Source of the DNA: Patella vulgata
Taxonomy: Eukaryota > Mollusca > Gastropoda > Patellidae
Length of the DNA stretch: 64,000 nt
Reading direction: 5' to 3'
NCBI RefSeq assembly: GCF_932274485.2
Contig: NC_065881.2
Location: forward strand, 54,508,702 to 54,572,701
The notes under the pieces are model-generated. The model was not told the origin of the DNA and ran no database searches. It saw only the letters and a list, made by a program, of their open reading frames with translations. Both the position numbers and the translations under genes were made by a program. Below, piece by piece: positions 45,537 through 59,100 of the stretch (position 1 is the stretch's first letter; every line of letters begins with the position of its first letter).

Positions 45537-48500
45537 TTACTTCCAGATATTATAATTGGTGACATCACTGTGAGCATGGATGCCCGGGTCTTTGCCAGAT
45601 TCTTCGATCATTTTCTCAAGTTGAGTTATATTAGCCTTGGATAATCGAAGATATCTACATTCCAAGATACTCTGAGGATCGAATGGAATTTCATGTCGAA
45701 TTCTTGGTCTCAATTCCTCTAGTAATTGTTCCAAGTGTTGCAGACGTCGTTTCTTGTGACGTGATGCATAATTTGTCACGCTTTCCCTTCTGAAATGTAA
45801 AGAAAAATATTAATAAGGCAAATGAAACTAAGGCAACAACACAAACAATAGAAAGTTTAAAGGTACATGTATAATATTACATAGCCTACCTTCCGCCTTG
45901 AAGTTTAGCTTCTTTAATGATTCCTTCCAATTCCTTATAGGCATTTCTGTCTAATTCCGGTAATTTATCCATTGAAGATTTTGGACTTCCTCCGTATATC
46001 TGAAAAACAGCATGCGAACTGACTGAATCTTAACTTTTATCCCTTTAGTCACACGTAAAGTAATCAAATATTTACTCTTAAATCATCCAAGAAAACAAAA
46101 GCCACAGTAAACATATTATCATACTTAGTAGCCTTTGATGAGTTGTGCATTAGCAGTAATTGATTTCCCTTTATGTGAATAACTGGGTATAATATTATTA
46201 TTTTGTGATAGCTTAATATTGTATTAGCAGTTTAAATAACATAAAGTGTCCTTTCTATAGTAATCGATTTTTACCAGATTGACTTTCCATATTTATGACT
46301 TAATCGGAATCTACTTAATGAAATTGAATGGCTGATAGTAGCCAGTAATTAATAGATTTTATAAATGGTATAATAAATAATAATATAATTTTTTTTCAGA
46401 GAGCATTGACTTGGTTTGAATACAAAAACACGGTAGACCATGTGTTCTAATAAGAATAAGCACCCAGTTTACCCTGCACATAACCCATAAATACATGTAG
46501 TTAACTTGGCGTTGGTATGACTTTTATTTTAGAAGCTAGGGCTTTGTCATCTTCAGGAGAAGGCTTGATCTCCCTTTAACTCTAGATGTTGTAAAACTCA
46601 GTCGCTGCTTCAGCATATTCATAAAGCAATGGCCAGAGAAATCCCTCACTAGCTGGATTAGGTCTAATCAAACGAAACCGTTCGAGGGGTATGCTGCTTC
46701 AGGAACATGGGGCTTTCTTAGATCGAGCAATGGCTAATAGCAATTTCGTCGACAAATTTGTTTGAAACAAAAAGTGCATTATCATTTGGGCTCACTCATT
46801 GTTAGTCCTAACCCATATTTAGGTTTCCTTTCTTGTCACCAATTAAGCTGACATACAGATGAAGTAATAATTAAACTTTTGACCTTCAATAACGATAATT
46901 AAATGGACGACGCATTCGCTGTCTGAAATATAAAAACTGCATACCTCTTGATTGGGATCGCTTCCGCGTGAATTAACATCTGCTCTGGATAATTTCTTGA
47001 TGGCTTCGTTATAAAATGACCGGATACTTGCAGTGGGGTTGTTTTTCAGAGCTTTTGTAAGACTATACCCTGAAATTATAATACAGCTCCGAAAACATCT
47101 TCCAAGGTTATTTCCAGATAATGATTAAATTTTCGGTCACTTTTAGATCATGTGGAATAATTAAAAAAGAATTGCACCTGTATTAGTAACGTTTCACACG
47201 TGGAACAATATGTATGCTCATATAGTGTTAACATAAAACGAGTTTTAAAGAAAAGAATGTCAAATTGTTTTGCCGGACTGAGAAGTCACACCACACTCTC
47301 CTCAGTTTACATAAACATAATATGGTCAATATGTCCCCCATCTTGCACTAAGCACCTTTTCCAACCAGAAATTGAATTTCTTAAGTTATATCCTTGAAGC
47401 TTATTTCTGCGTTTACGGTTGTAGTTATTAATATTTTAATACATGCCCGGCACAAATTTCAATATGCTAGGTACAAATTCAATAATGCCCGACATTTCGT
47501 CAGGTGCAAATTATTATTTCCAGGCCTGCTTATGTGCACTAATAAATAAAATTGGAAGTACCTGAATCAAGCGAATCACGACTTGATCGAGCACTTCTAT
47601 TAAGACTACTGGTAGAATCAGAAGTATCATCTATAGTTAGTTTAACCTCGGGAATCATTGGTTGTTGAGTCACCAAACCACTATCTATCCATGGTAACTT
47701 TGCCGTTTTCCCTTTTCTACCTGAAAATATTTAAAAAAAAAAATAATAAAAAAAAAAATAATTGATGAATCCTAGTAACCTGTAGGTAGAATTAAGGTGT
47801 GTATCATAATTACTTCGTTTCGTTTTATTTTCGATTCATTTTTAAGTCAAGTCAACAGTCTTACCCTCAGTGGAAGGAATGCTCTTCTGTGCATTAAGGC
47901 CATTTTCTTCTTTTGACAGTTTATCTTTGCCATGGTGATCGTTGTCAACGTGATGACCCCCATCCGTATTTCGACCATGGTGACCTTCCTCTGGATGTTT
48001 ACCATGGATGTCATCCTTGCCAACGTGATGCAGATGGCGTGAACGAGAGCGATCAGCATGTGGATGTTTGTGATGGCTTCTTTTATCGCCAACGTGATGA
48101 CCAGGGTGCCTAAAGAATGACAATGACGTTTTTAAAATAAGTATACCATTGTCTATTGGCTAATGTTTAATGTAACCATAGGCATAGGGGGGGGGGGGGT
48201 ACGATAAAAATGGAGGCGCGGAGCTTACCGTGTAGGGACCTCCCCAAGACAATTTGACGACCGCACACGCGTTTTCCTGCTATTCCAGCCCATGAATGCA
48301 GCAACTTCGAAGTGGTCTAATATAACCTAATTTAGGTGCCTGACCTGAATTCCAATCAACCAAATAATCGTTTACAGTCCAGGACACGCGACCGTCGGAA
48401 GAACATTTTATTGAAACAAACGAGGTTTCCTGCTTCAATGTGGTCCAATATAGCCTAACTTAGGTGGCTGATCTGAAACCCAAACAACCAATTGTCCCTG

Positions 48501-50912
48501 GGTATAGGGGAGTCGCCCTCCTCGAGAAAAATTTAGAAAATTTCACAGCCGCAAATGTGTTTTTCTGTTATTCTTGCCCGTGAATTCAGCAACTTCAAAA
48601 TTGTACAATCGTTTTGCAACCGAAATCTAACCGATTTCCGAAAAATGTCACACAAAGAACAGTGGCTTCAATAAAAAAATTGTTTAAACCATAGCCAATT
48701 CAGTACAAATTCGCGGTATTCAGTTAATAGAAAAGTAAAATTAGTGTTTATTAGATTTCGAAGACTTTATTTGGCCAACTACATGATATAATAAAAAAAA
48801 TTTCATTTACCCGCCTGCCCGAAAAATCAGATTGCCCGAGAGTTAAGGGGCAAACAGTTTTATTTTTGCTTGATTCTAAGTAATATTTTCATTCACAATA
48901 AATACCTTACCCTAATTGGTTAGGAACACCATGAGGTTCTTCTTTTATTGACTTTGCAAGCTATATATAGAAAAATGGTGTCTTTATATTTTTTTTTCTT
49001 GTAAAACGGTGGTAGAATGTAATGGGGGAATGGTCTCAAATACTTTGGATCCAATTGGATTTTTAATTGGTTTCTATGATCCTCAGATATTATTGACGTG
49101 GGAAATTGGAAAATATAGATTGTTCTTTTGTATGGGATTCGGGAGATTTTTCATGTCTGAACAAATCTCACTATTCAAATACAACTAAGGCGTAACCGAC
49201 TCCCTGATCAAAGTAATAATTTAAATTAATTATACACAGGACAACTGTCACATAATCTTGGGATGGGTGAAACTGGAACTTTTAAAATTTACCTCTCTAT
49301 GTGATGATGGTCCACGTTTTAATTTTTGAACTTGAAGATTTTGAAGTTCTTTTCTGATTTTATCTTCTTCACGGCTACCAAAATAAATTATTGACTAACT
49401 CGGTACAAATAACATAGCAAAAAATTAATTAAATTATGATGTTTAACGTCTTACTGTTCTCCTGTCTAGTCGTTCGGATGGGACGAAAAACCGAGGTCCC
49501 GTGTACACATTGGCGTGCACGTAAAAGATTCCTTGACAGTTGGAATTCGATATAAGAGTAGGCCGTAGTGCCGCTGTCCGGGCTAAATTTCCCCATCATA
49601 GCACAGTGTATGGCGTATGCCCGTCGCCATTAGCCCAGTTCGGAGCAGAACAGATATAAGGACGTTAAACCCCATTTCATTTTCATTTTCATTTCTTTGT
49701 ATTTCATTTCATGTCCGACCCTCCGTCCAAATAATATAGCACAAGTACAATCTACTCATATACTTTAATTGGAGTTGATACGAGTGGCTGATGACTTACT
49801 TAATCGGTTTACTTAATCCACTCATTGATAGTACCGTTAACTTTTCAATTTATAAGTAGTTTGATTATCAAAAATTTGTAAATTGAGTTATTAATATCAT
49901 ATACACAATGCGGTGATTAATCCATTGCTCACACGCACTTAAGTCCATTCTCCTGATTAAATGACATTTGGGAATAGAATTGTTGTGATAATTTTAAGTT
50001 TATTGTCGTTAATTGTGAACATTCTTTACGGCTTTTTGAAATTATTTTTTTTCTAAACTTGCGGTGATTATTGACTAGTCACAGGGAATGGTGCTCTGTT
50101 TTCATTGCGGATTTCAAAAAGCCTTTAATAAACAATCAGCATAAGTATATTTTTGAAAAAAAATAATTCTAATAGGTAAGTGCCATATTCTGCGCGGTGG
50201 GAAATGGTGTGAATCTAAGAAAGGTTAATCTGAAACAAGTTCTTCTAAGCCTAAAAGACTGATCAACTTACTTCTGAACAATAAGTATCCGAAAAAGGCG
50301 CCAAACCAATGATGTGGACACGGGGTTAAGCGCTGGGCCCTTATTCACGAAAACTTAAACTAAGATACAATCGAAATTTTAGGAAATACTGCAATTCGAT
50401 TGGCTGACCAATATGCAAATTGGATATATGCACATTGATTTTACTGGTCAGCCAATCGAATTGCAGTATTTCTTAAAATTTCGATTGTATCTTAGTTTAA
50501 GTTTTCGTGAATAAGGGCCCAGGACTAGAGTAACTCACTCCGTTGTTCAAATCCGGGATTCCTCAAAAAGATATTTCTGGCATGAGAGTGTATCTAGTGG
50601 TTGAATGGGTTCCGGGATTAAGATTGGGGATATATAAGATCATTAAATCTCTTTAAAGAGTATTTTAAATTAATTATGGTAAAAACGAACGCCCTTGCCT
50701 TAACCATCCTTACATAATGTTGAAATACGAAAGATCTTCCATAATTCGACATTATATTATAATATGTAAGGTTAAACAGTAATTCACCTGTATTGTTTCT
50801 GGATTCTGTCTAATATTTTTTCTTCTTTTTGAATATTTGATGAAGCTATAACATAACTTGGATGCGGCGCACTTTTCTTCGATAAGCACGAGCGTCCACC
50901 AAAACTCGCCAT
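45537..50912 (-). CDS. Unknown protein with coiled-coil-like N-terminus and His-rich exon, 8 exons
   Basis: Exons in transcript order: 50912-50788, 49374-49293, 48960-48911, 48109-47865, 47720-47562, 47069-46945, 45999-45890, 45789-45537. All junctions are GT-AG and in phase, giving 382 aa. I do not recognise the family. Residues ~25-65 are rich in K, E, Q and I (KEEKILDRIQKQYSREEDK), suiting a charged helix. Residues ~87-150 hold about 18 histidines in a loose repeat of GHHV/HHVG, with G, D, K and R. A serine-rich stretch (DDTSDSTSSLNRSARSSRDS) follows. The C-terminal 80 residues look folded and conserved in style: RIRHEIPFDPQSILECRYLR and IEESGKDPGIHAHSDVTNYN. No signal peptide or membrane span is seen, so a cytosolic or ciliary protein is possible (inference). 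The His-rich part could bind metal. The gene is divergent from the hydroxylase gene. Confidence 0.82.
48181..48610. repeat. Two diverged copies of a direct repeat in an intron of the unknown gene
   Basis: CATAGGGG..., GTTTTCCTGCTATTCCAGCC and CATGAATGCAGCAACTTCGA (48181-48350) are echoed by TATAGGGGAGTC, GTTTTTCTGTTATTCTTGCC and GTGAATTCAGCAACTTCAAA (48495-48610). Between them, CCTAACTTAGGTGGCTGA repeats CCTAATTTAGGTGCCTGA. Old by divergence. Confidence 0.5.
49437..49700 (+). repeat. SINE family A copy, direct orientation
   Basis: TCTAGTCGTTCGGATGGGAC, TGGAATTCGATATAAGAGTA and the tail GGACGTTAAACCCCATTTCA, then TTTTCATTTTCATTTC. Head truncated. Lies upstream of exon 2 of the unknown gene. 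Confidence 0.75.
50335..50520. mobile_element. 186-base palindromic MITE
   Basis: GGGCCCTTATTCACGAAAAC at the left is mirrored exactly at the right. Arms run about 76 bases (to GATTGGCTGACCA). The ends resemble those of the element at 54839-54972, so it is a family. It is inserted in intron 1 of the unknown gene. Confidence 0.75.
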
Positions 50913-53154
50913 TCTAGCTGGCCATTAGGTAATACGTCAACTATTGTTGATTGTTATTACGTCATTAGTGTTGTTACCTATTGATGAATATTTAGCCATC
51001 TACCAAGATTTGTACATGATTTTGTCGGGTATATCAGTCTATCAGGGCCGGATTAAGACCCACCGAGTCCCTAAGCACAAAAAAGGATTTTGGTACCCGC
51101 ATATAATATATGTAATTCAAAATTTAAACAATAAACAATAATTAACCACACACAACCGCCATGCACGTGACTAGAGTTTTTCATTGGGCCTGAAGTGTTA
51201 TATAAACTATTAATTTGACTTATCAACTCTCGATGTCTTATGTGTCGGATTTTCACTGGATTTGAATCCGATCTGCTGCTCAACGCTCATTGATGATTAC
51301 ATTCCAAACTGGATAATCGGTACTATGTTTTTTATCGCACCGACTTTAGTAGTGATGATCGAGGCTTGGCTTAAAATTCAAAAGCTAATATCTCGGTTCA
51401 GAGTGGAGCAATTAGACTTGAATATTTTACTTACGTTGTCTATTTTTTTTTATCTATAATAGCGATAACAGTCAACTCTTTATCCAATTTCCCACAATTC
51501 CGCTTTAATTGCCACAAAACACGTAACAGTATGAAAAAAGCAAAAACAATGAAAAACTGATTGAAAGCTCTTAATTAATTTTATGATTAAATATTTTAAA
51601 TTTGGCATCTAAAAAAGCTGACATTCTGTGGTGCCCCCATTACCATAATGCCCTAAGCACGTACTTATTTTTCTTAATGGTTAATCCAACACTGCATTCT
51701 ATTGCATGCTGTTGAGTCTCTCTCGGTCTCTGTTAATATACAGCTTCTGGTTTATCACAATAGTCGATGTCGACCCCACTGTATTCCAAATAACCACATG
51801 TTTATGTTTTATCAACATAATAGATACTAATAATGAATCTAACATTTGAAATTATTAGAAATTAATAAACTAATCAACCTTTGAAATCCTTTTTGGGTCG
51901 TTGGTGGCGTTCAAAGATTGAGTTTGTATTCACTTCCCTGCCGATAAAGGTTGTGTGAACCAATGTTACCGCAGGTGTACATGATTTTGTCGGGTATATC
52001 ATTCCATAACATGTTGTAGAGCACTTCTGTCGGTATCTGCGGATAGACATCTTCTGGTTTATCACTCAATTATTAGGAGAGACGAAATTTTAAAATCCAA
52101 TTCAACTGTTTTCAAGATAATCATCAGTTTATGTTTTATCTAACATTTGATTTTAATTTTTAGTTTTCAAAGATGGAGTTTGTATTCACTTCCCATCAAT
52201 CATAATGATACAGTTTACAGTCCCTTTTAAATTCAAATCGTAGCCTACATCTACAAAGTCGGATGCCTTTTACTTTAGTTGCATGTTTTGTGCTTATATA
52301 ATAAGAGGTTCCGTTTCTATGACCCCGGCTGGAATAACGATGAACATTCATATAATATATCATCTTCTATAGAATGCTTGATCAAGCCCTTCACGTAGCC
52401 TGCATATTTCGTCAGTAATTTCGATTGGCTACTGACCCAGCTGGGGACCTCTCAGGTTCCTCGATAGATAATATCATCGCAAATACTAAGTCTCGCGCTT
52501 TCAAGCTAAAGTTCAAGGTTCATTCTATGTCAAGTATAAGTTCAGGAATTTCAGACTAATCTAGCAATGGCTATTGATGTTGTGAAACTCACGCTGGTTG
52601 CTTCAGAAACATAATACAAATACTTGTACATTATAGTGTACTTGAAACAGAACACCTCTCTTACAGATAAACCAATGTTGATAATGCCCCGTAGTACCAG
52701 CGTTTCAGAATAGTTTAAGCATACTCTGTCAAGTACACGACCACAACTATGACAGTATCATAATAAAGGAAGTAACTGTATTTTCACTTCTATTGGTTGG
52801 CTAGAAAGTTATAGCCTATATGCATTTTTGTATATAGTCAATATACACAGTTGGACCATAGATGTTATTGTAATTATTGTTTAGTCAATAAAATGTGTTA
52901 TAGAATTGTTATAGTTTAGCTTTATTGTATGTTATTGATTAGCTGATCTAAGATTACAATAATAGTAATCGGCAATCTTGACACCAGATGGTTACTAAAG
53001 TTTGACAATAAAATATACTGTATTTATATCTTTATACACGTATAATTATAACTAACCTTTCTTCCTGTAAATCAATAACAGAGTATATGTATACATGTAT
53101 ATGTGTATGTTTTAGAATTAAACCATCTACAAATGTTGTTTCCTGGGAGGTAAA
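50913..53154. other. Divergent intergenic region between the unknown gene and the hydroxylase gene
   Basis: About 2.2 kb between start codons. It holds the hAT-like element at 51043-51694 and a duplicated snippet: TGTACATGATTTTGTCGGG with TATATCA occurs at 51011 and 51977. No TATA box stands out for either gene. Confidence 0.35.
51043..51694. mobile_element. Non-autonomous hAT-like element with 8-base target duplication
   Basis: Ends CAGGGCCGGATTAAGACC and GGTTAATCCAACACTG, an imperfect inverted pair. It is flanked by CAGTCTAT (51035-51042) and CATTCTAT (51695-51702), seven of eight bases alike. The CAG...CTG ends and 8-base duplication are those of hAT transposons. No transposase. Confidence 0.6.
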
Positions 53155-56100
53155 ATGAAAGTAACATCATCTGAAATCTGTAAGTAAAAATTTTGTACAG
53201 ATATTATGTTGCCTGTCAAATGTGTTAAAATGATTATTAATATCGGCGTCACATGCTTTGCAAATTACTTCAAAACTGAGCAATAAACGATCCCACTATA
53301 ACCACCACCACCTCAAGTCTGTATTAATTTCTCATTCTCTTTTTATGGCCTTAGAATACAATCTGACAAAGAATGGGGAAGTTTACAGTGATATTGTTAA
53401 TTAAAAATAAATTAATTAAAGTTTTAGAAATCATGATATTGAAAATATCAAAGGTCAAAAGAGATTAGATTGTTATTTTGTTTCAGGCCTACTTCATATT
53501 GTAATAGGATTTGTATATTTTATTGGAATTTCATCAAGCGAGAATGTTAGAAATCAAAATGTACGTCAAAGATCAAATATTAGACAATTAATATCACTAC
53601 AGCAGCCATTTTGTTTAGCAGAGGTTAACAATCATACAGATGATGTAGAAAGTGCCAAGTGTAACTTGCTGCAGTTATCTAAACCTAGGCCTAAATATCC
53701 ATTAAGGTTCATACAACCAAACAGGGTAAGGGACCATGTTAATATATCTCATTACGTAAGTCATACAACCAATGTATGATCCATTTAAGATGCATTATTT
53801 AAGAGCTTAATCTTCCTATATATTGCGCGTCTTTATGTTGGCTTCAAATGTGATATTAATTATTATTTGGACATTTATTCATTTGACGAGTCTATAACCA
53901 ACTCTCTAGAACATCGGGTGGTCGAGATTTAAATGGGTTAAAGGCTCAATACCACTGAATAATATGTTCCAATCTTTATTCTGGTCAACAAATTGTACTA
54001 TTTTACAATATTCCAATTAATTGTTGATAAAAATTTCATCTTAACACACCTAATTTAAAAAAAATGGAAAAATTCAACTAAATGATTTGAAAAGCCTGAC
54101 GTAAAGCTTTTCAAATGTGACTTGGATTTAAAAATATTTTTGAACCCTCTGGACAAGTAAAATAGGATTTAATGGATAATTTACACAACAGGTAGGACAC
54201 TAACACATCTAGTACTTAGAATAAGGCTATTTTTTTATTTTCTGGAGCTGTCAAGCCAGCAAGAGTGTTATTGTCCCTTTAAGAACACCCGCGAGATTTA
54301 AAAATGAAGGGTCAACTGGATAACCGCTGCTATGATAATAAACAATCTAAGCTACAATATATGTCAAAACTTCAAACACTGAAAACTTAGCTCAGATTAA
54401 AGTAATTTGAATAAAATTTTCAATATGGCCTATATTTATTTTTCATTATGAATTTTTGAATTATTATAGCAAGAACGGTCAGCTCTTTATCTAAATCGTA
54501 CATAATAATTCTTTAATAATGTATCTTTACTGCCATTCACTGTTACACTATGGCGGTATTAGATTCAGAATTATAACATGCTTTCGTCTAATTTCTAACT
54601 TCTATTCATGTAATTTCTAACTTAAGACAATGTATGGTAGTCCCGAAATGTCTTAGTTTGTGTCGAGTGGACGTTAAATCCAATAAAATACAGTCGTTTA
54701 CCTCGTTTAATGGTCTCGAGCTTAAGACTTTGCGTAATATATTGTAAAAACACTCGGGCCTACGGTCCTCTTGTTGGTACGATATATTACTTAATGTCTC
54801 GCTCTCGACCATTAAACAATACATAATGATTCCGACCAGGGCCCTGTTTCTCGAAATCTTAACTAAAGATAAAAATCCAAATTTTAGTAGATACTTCAAT
54901 TTTGATTGGCTAACCACTAAAATCAATCTTAATATTATCCAATCAAATTACTAAAATCATGAAACAGGCCCCAGGTGTGCAATCACCAAATGAGCACGCA
55001 GTGGCGACACCAAACGGCTGCATAATGATGGTTGCCAGGCATAAATGTAGAAATTCTAAATTTGTTTGATGTTCATGCTAAACGTATAAAGTGTCAATTA
55101 TACAGTACATTGTCTTAATTTAAAAATTAAATGAATAGAAGTTAGAAATTACATGAATAGAAGTTAACAATTACATGAATAGATGTTAGTAATTAGACGA
55201 TAGGACGTTAGAATTTTGAATCTAATATACCGGCATAATACAGTGACGGTGTGTATTCTGCCACACAGTGACAGTGTATTCTTTAATGAAATATGAATCT
55301 TTACTTTGAAGATTGGTTATGTAGAAGAAATTCAACTTGTAGAAGGCAAGACACATACACGTAAAACATTGGCCCTCGACCCTCCTGTTTATGGTAATTA
55401 AGATTTCCTGACTTAACATTAACTAAATGTTATTTAAACAATGACTTAACATTGTGGGTTTATCATAGAATTATTACTGATCTCAACTCACTTAAAATAC
55501 CCTAGAAAGATTAAAAAAAACCCTCATAGTGTAAACATCTTTGCTCTTTGACAACACCCATAACGCTTTTTTCAGTCATCTCATTTAGAATCATTAATAT
55601 AGTAAGCATGCTTTAATAGATAGGAGATTCGTAACTAGAAAACAAAATCATACAAAATGTGATTATCTATGTAAATGCTATTGAATTTTATCAGAAATAC
55701 CCAACTTTTTGACACCAGAGGAAACTGATATCATAAAAGGAATCGCAGAAAACAAGCAGTTATCACAGAGTAAGTTGTTTGGAGATGGCCAGGGGACGAG
55801 AAAGAGTGAATCAGCATGGGTTTCAATCAGAAAATTAAATAAGTCTATTACACGTTTGTCTGAGAGGTAAAGCTACCATCATTGATTATCTTGATTATGT
55901 GCGTAGATCTTATCCCGACTCCTACGCTGGAATTCACTATAGGATACGTAAATATATTGAGGTGTCATGAAATTTTAGGAATGCTACTTCATCCCGTAAA
56001 ATTATCTTGTTTTAATTGTCCAAATACGTTCAATTTAATTTCGAGTATTTTGACACCTATGCCATATGATCCACCGTTGACCTGTAATTTTAATCGAAAA

Positions 56101-59100
56101 ACTCACAGCAAATTAAATGAAATGCATAGTGCTCTTGAATTCGATCATATCCTAAACCATTGTTGGTTTTCTCGTATTATCTTTAGATATGAAAAATTAA
56201 CTGAACTGCCGTCGTGGTATGTAAACCATGCTGAAAAAATGCAGGTAAGATTCCGTTGAGAGATGATCTAACTCATTCCGTTGCGAGACGATCTAAATCG
56301 CACCGTTACAACATACTCTAACTTACTGCGTTGCAAGATGATCTAACGCATTCCATTCCAAGATGAACTAACCCATTCCCTTGCCAGATGATCTAACTCA
56401 TTCCCTTGCCAGATGATCTAATTGATTCCATTGTAAAATGATCTAACTGATTCCGTTTCGAGGTGATCTAAGGTATTCAGTGTAGAGATGAGCTATAATA
56501 ACGCAATTTATGAAACTAACATTCCGTGCAATATTTTCCATAATGCAGACGTAATATGATCGAGCGTATATAGAAGCGTATTGGTATGGAAGGGTATCGC
56601 TGCCAATATTAAATGCTCTGCTACAATGTCTTTTCTATTGATTATATGTAAAAAGTACAATGTACAAAGTCCTAATAACGGGAATGATAAAGTCAAAATA
56701 CCTCTAAGGCAAGAGTTAAATGTAAAACGTCAAATGTTAAGTGTTAAATGATAAATGTTTTGTGGGAAAATGCTTTTTTTGACGTGTCTACATTTTACAT
56801 TTCTCTCATTACATTTTACATTTGCTCTCTGCCACATCCCAGTTGTCCTTCACGCATTCTACATAGCATGTTTCGCACAGCATCAACTTGCATATGCAAA
56901 TGTAGGATTTCACGTGACTTATTAACATATACGGAAACCTGGCATACTATAAGCCAGAACAAGGATATTCACGACACATAACAGGAAATCACCCAGCACG
57001 TAATAAGAAATTTACTTACCTTGACACTTTGGATGGTACTTTACCATGATTACGATGGATGGGGGTGGGGCTGTGCAATGTCCAAATACGAAAATCCAGG
57101 TATCATGTTACATATTAATGAAAAGCACGTTCATTTCTGTTTGTAAATATGTAAATAGTTTTCTGGTACAATCACACTATTAAAGGGTATTCAAGTAAAG
57201 ATACTGGTCTAAATACGAAATTCCAGATACCATGTTACGTATCACTGATTGCTCTTTTCAAAAATGCAGATAATTTTCTGGCACATTCATATTTGCTTAA
57301 CTTTACAAAATAAGATTAAAGTTGAAGTGAAAGAAGGGGGGGGGGGGGACTAAACTAAAATAATGATACAGGGCTTAATCAAAAATTCTCTATGTCCATA
57401 CTAAAAGATGTATAGTCATTCCTCTCTTTAAATATATTATTTATTTGTTGGGCACAATGCTTATATATTGTTGTTTTTTTAATGGATCAAAGTAGGCTAC
57501 TCAACTCTGTTTATAGAGAGACCGGAAAGAGTGGGAGTGTTTAAAATATCAAAATACGGGTATTAATACGAAATTCCAGTTATTGTGTTATAAATTACTG
57601 GAAAGTATGTTTCTTTGTCTGTTTGAATCTATCGATCAATTATTTCCTGGCACATTCATGATTACGCACGGTCGTCTAGAGGGTTTCTTATGGTGTGCCA
57701 GCTTGATTTCTGTTGTCGTGCGGTGAATATCCTAGTGTGCTGATTTATAGTGTGCCGGGTTTCCATATATGTTAATAAGTCACGTGATACCCTACATTTG
57801 CATATGAAAGTTGATACTATGCGAAAGTTGCTATGTAGAAAGCGTGAAGGACAAACGGGATGTGGTAGAGCGCAAATGAGAGAATGTAATGAGAGAAATG
57901 TAAAATGCTGACACGTCAAAAAAAGCATATTCCCACAAAACATTTGTCATTTAACACTTAACATTTGACGTTTTAAATTTAACTCTTGCCTTAGAGGTAT
58001 TTTGACTTTAACATTATCGGTATTAGGACTTTGTACATTGTACTTTTTACATATAATCAATGGAAACGACATTGTCGCAGAGCATTTAATATTGGCAGTG
58101 ATATCCTTTCATATATTGGGGCCAATAGCGCGATAGATACCGCAGTATTAAGTTGGTAATATGTCAACATATCATGGTTGTTCTGATGAGTAAATGGAGT
58201 CAACGCGCTATGTTGCATGTCGTCATTTCGTATGACTTATACCCTTGAGAAGATCGTGATTAGGGTCGGGGGGGGGGGATAAAATTAAGTCTATGTCTCG
58301 TCTGGTCTATTTGTCTACTCGGTTCGGTAACAAATCCTGTAGATTGGTATAATTTGTAACGATATGCAAAATATCGATATGTGCACCGGGCGTTAGCATA
58401 GATAATTATACACAAAAACTGTATCAGTTTACATTATCCCCGCGATACGTGTACTATATATTTTAATATTAAAATACGTAAAACAAGTCTGATTGAAAAG
58501 ACTAAAATTAATAACAATATTGTACTTTCTATTACAGATTGTAAAGTATGAAACTGGTGGATATTATTATACACATCATGATTCAGGTCCATATTATTTA
58601 CCTGTTCATGATTTACCTTGTTGTAATCAAGTTAAATCTTGTACTACAAACCTTGAACAATGTTGTCAGCTGTGCAGGTAAATACTAAAACTATCATGTT
58701 CAATTTCTTAGATAAAATTAGAATAATTCTATGACAGTCGCCACATCTACAGGAAAAGTTACTTTGACGACTGCTCTACAGCAATTCGCATTATATCCCC
58801 GTACTCATTTGATACACCTTTCCCGTTTCCAGTTGTTTCCTTCGAGTTTATAACTTATTATTTGAACATTTATTATATGACAAGCACATAATCAACTCTC
58901 TGGGCCATCTGGTGGCTCCGATTTTAAGTAGATTAGAACACGGCGGCGTTTTAAGAATGTAACGATACAATAGATAATCGATTGGTAAGTACCCTTGCGA
59001 CGATAATAAACAATCTACCCAACAATTTGTTAAAACTTCAAACACTTATAACTTCCCACATAATTAAGTAATTTGACTGACATTTTCAATATTATAGCAA

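Noticed and set aside
47847-48113. Other open frames over the His-rich exon on both strands
   Set aside because: They are shadows: only the frame with HHVGDKRSHHKH joins the flanking exons in phase.
56748-56981. Mirror-image open frames in both arms of the foldback element
   Set aside because: Both come from the same inverted sequence, show no domain, and differ in length; no evidence of coding.
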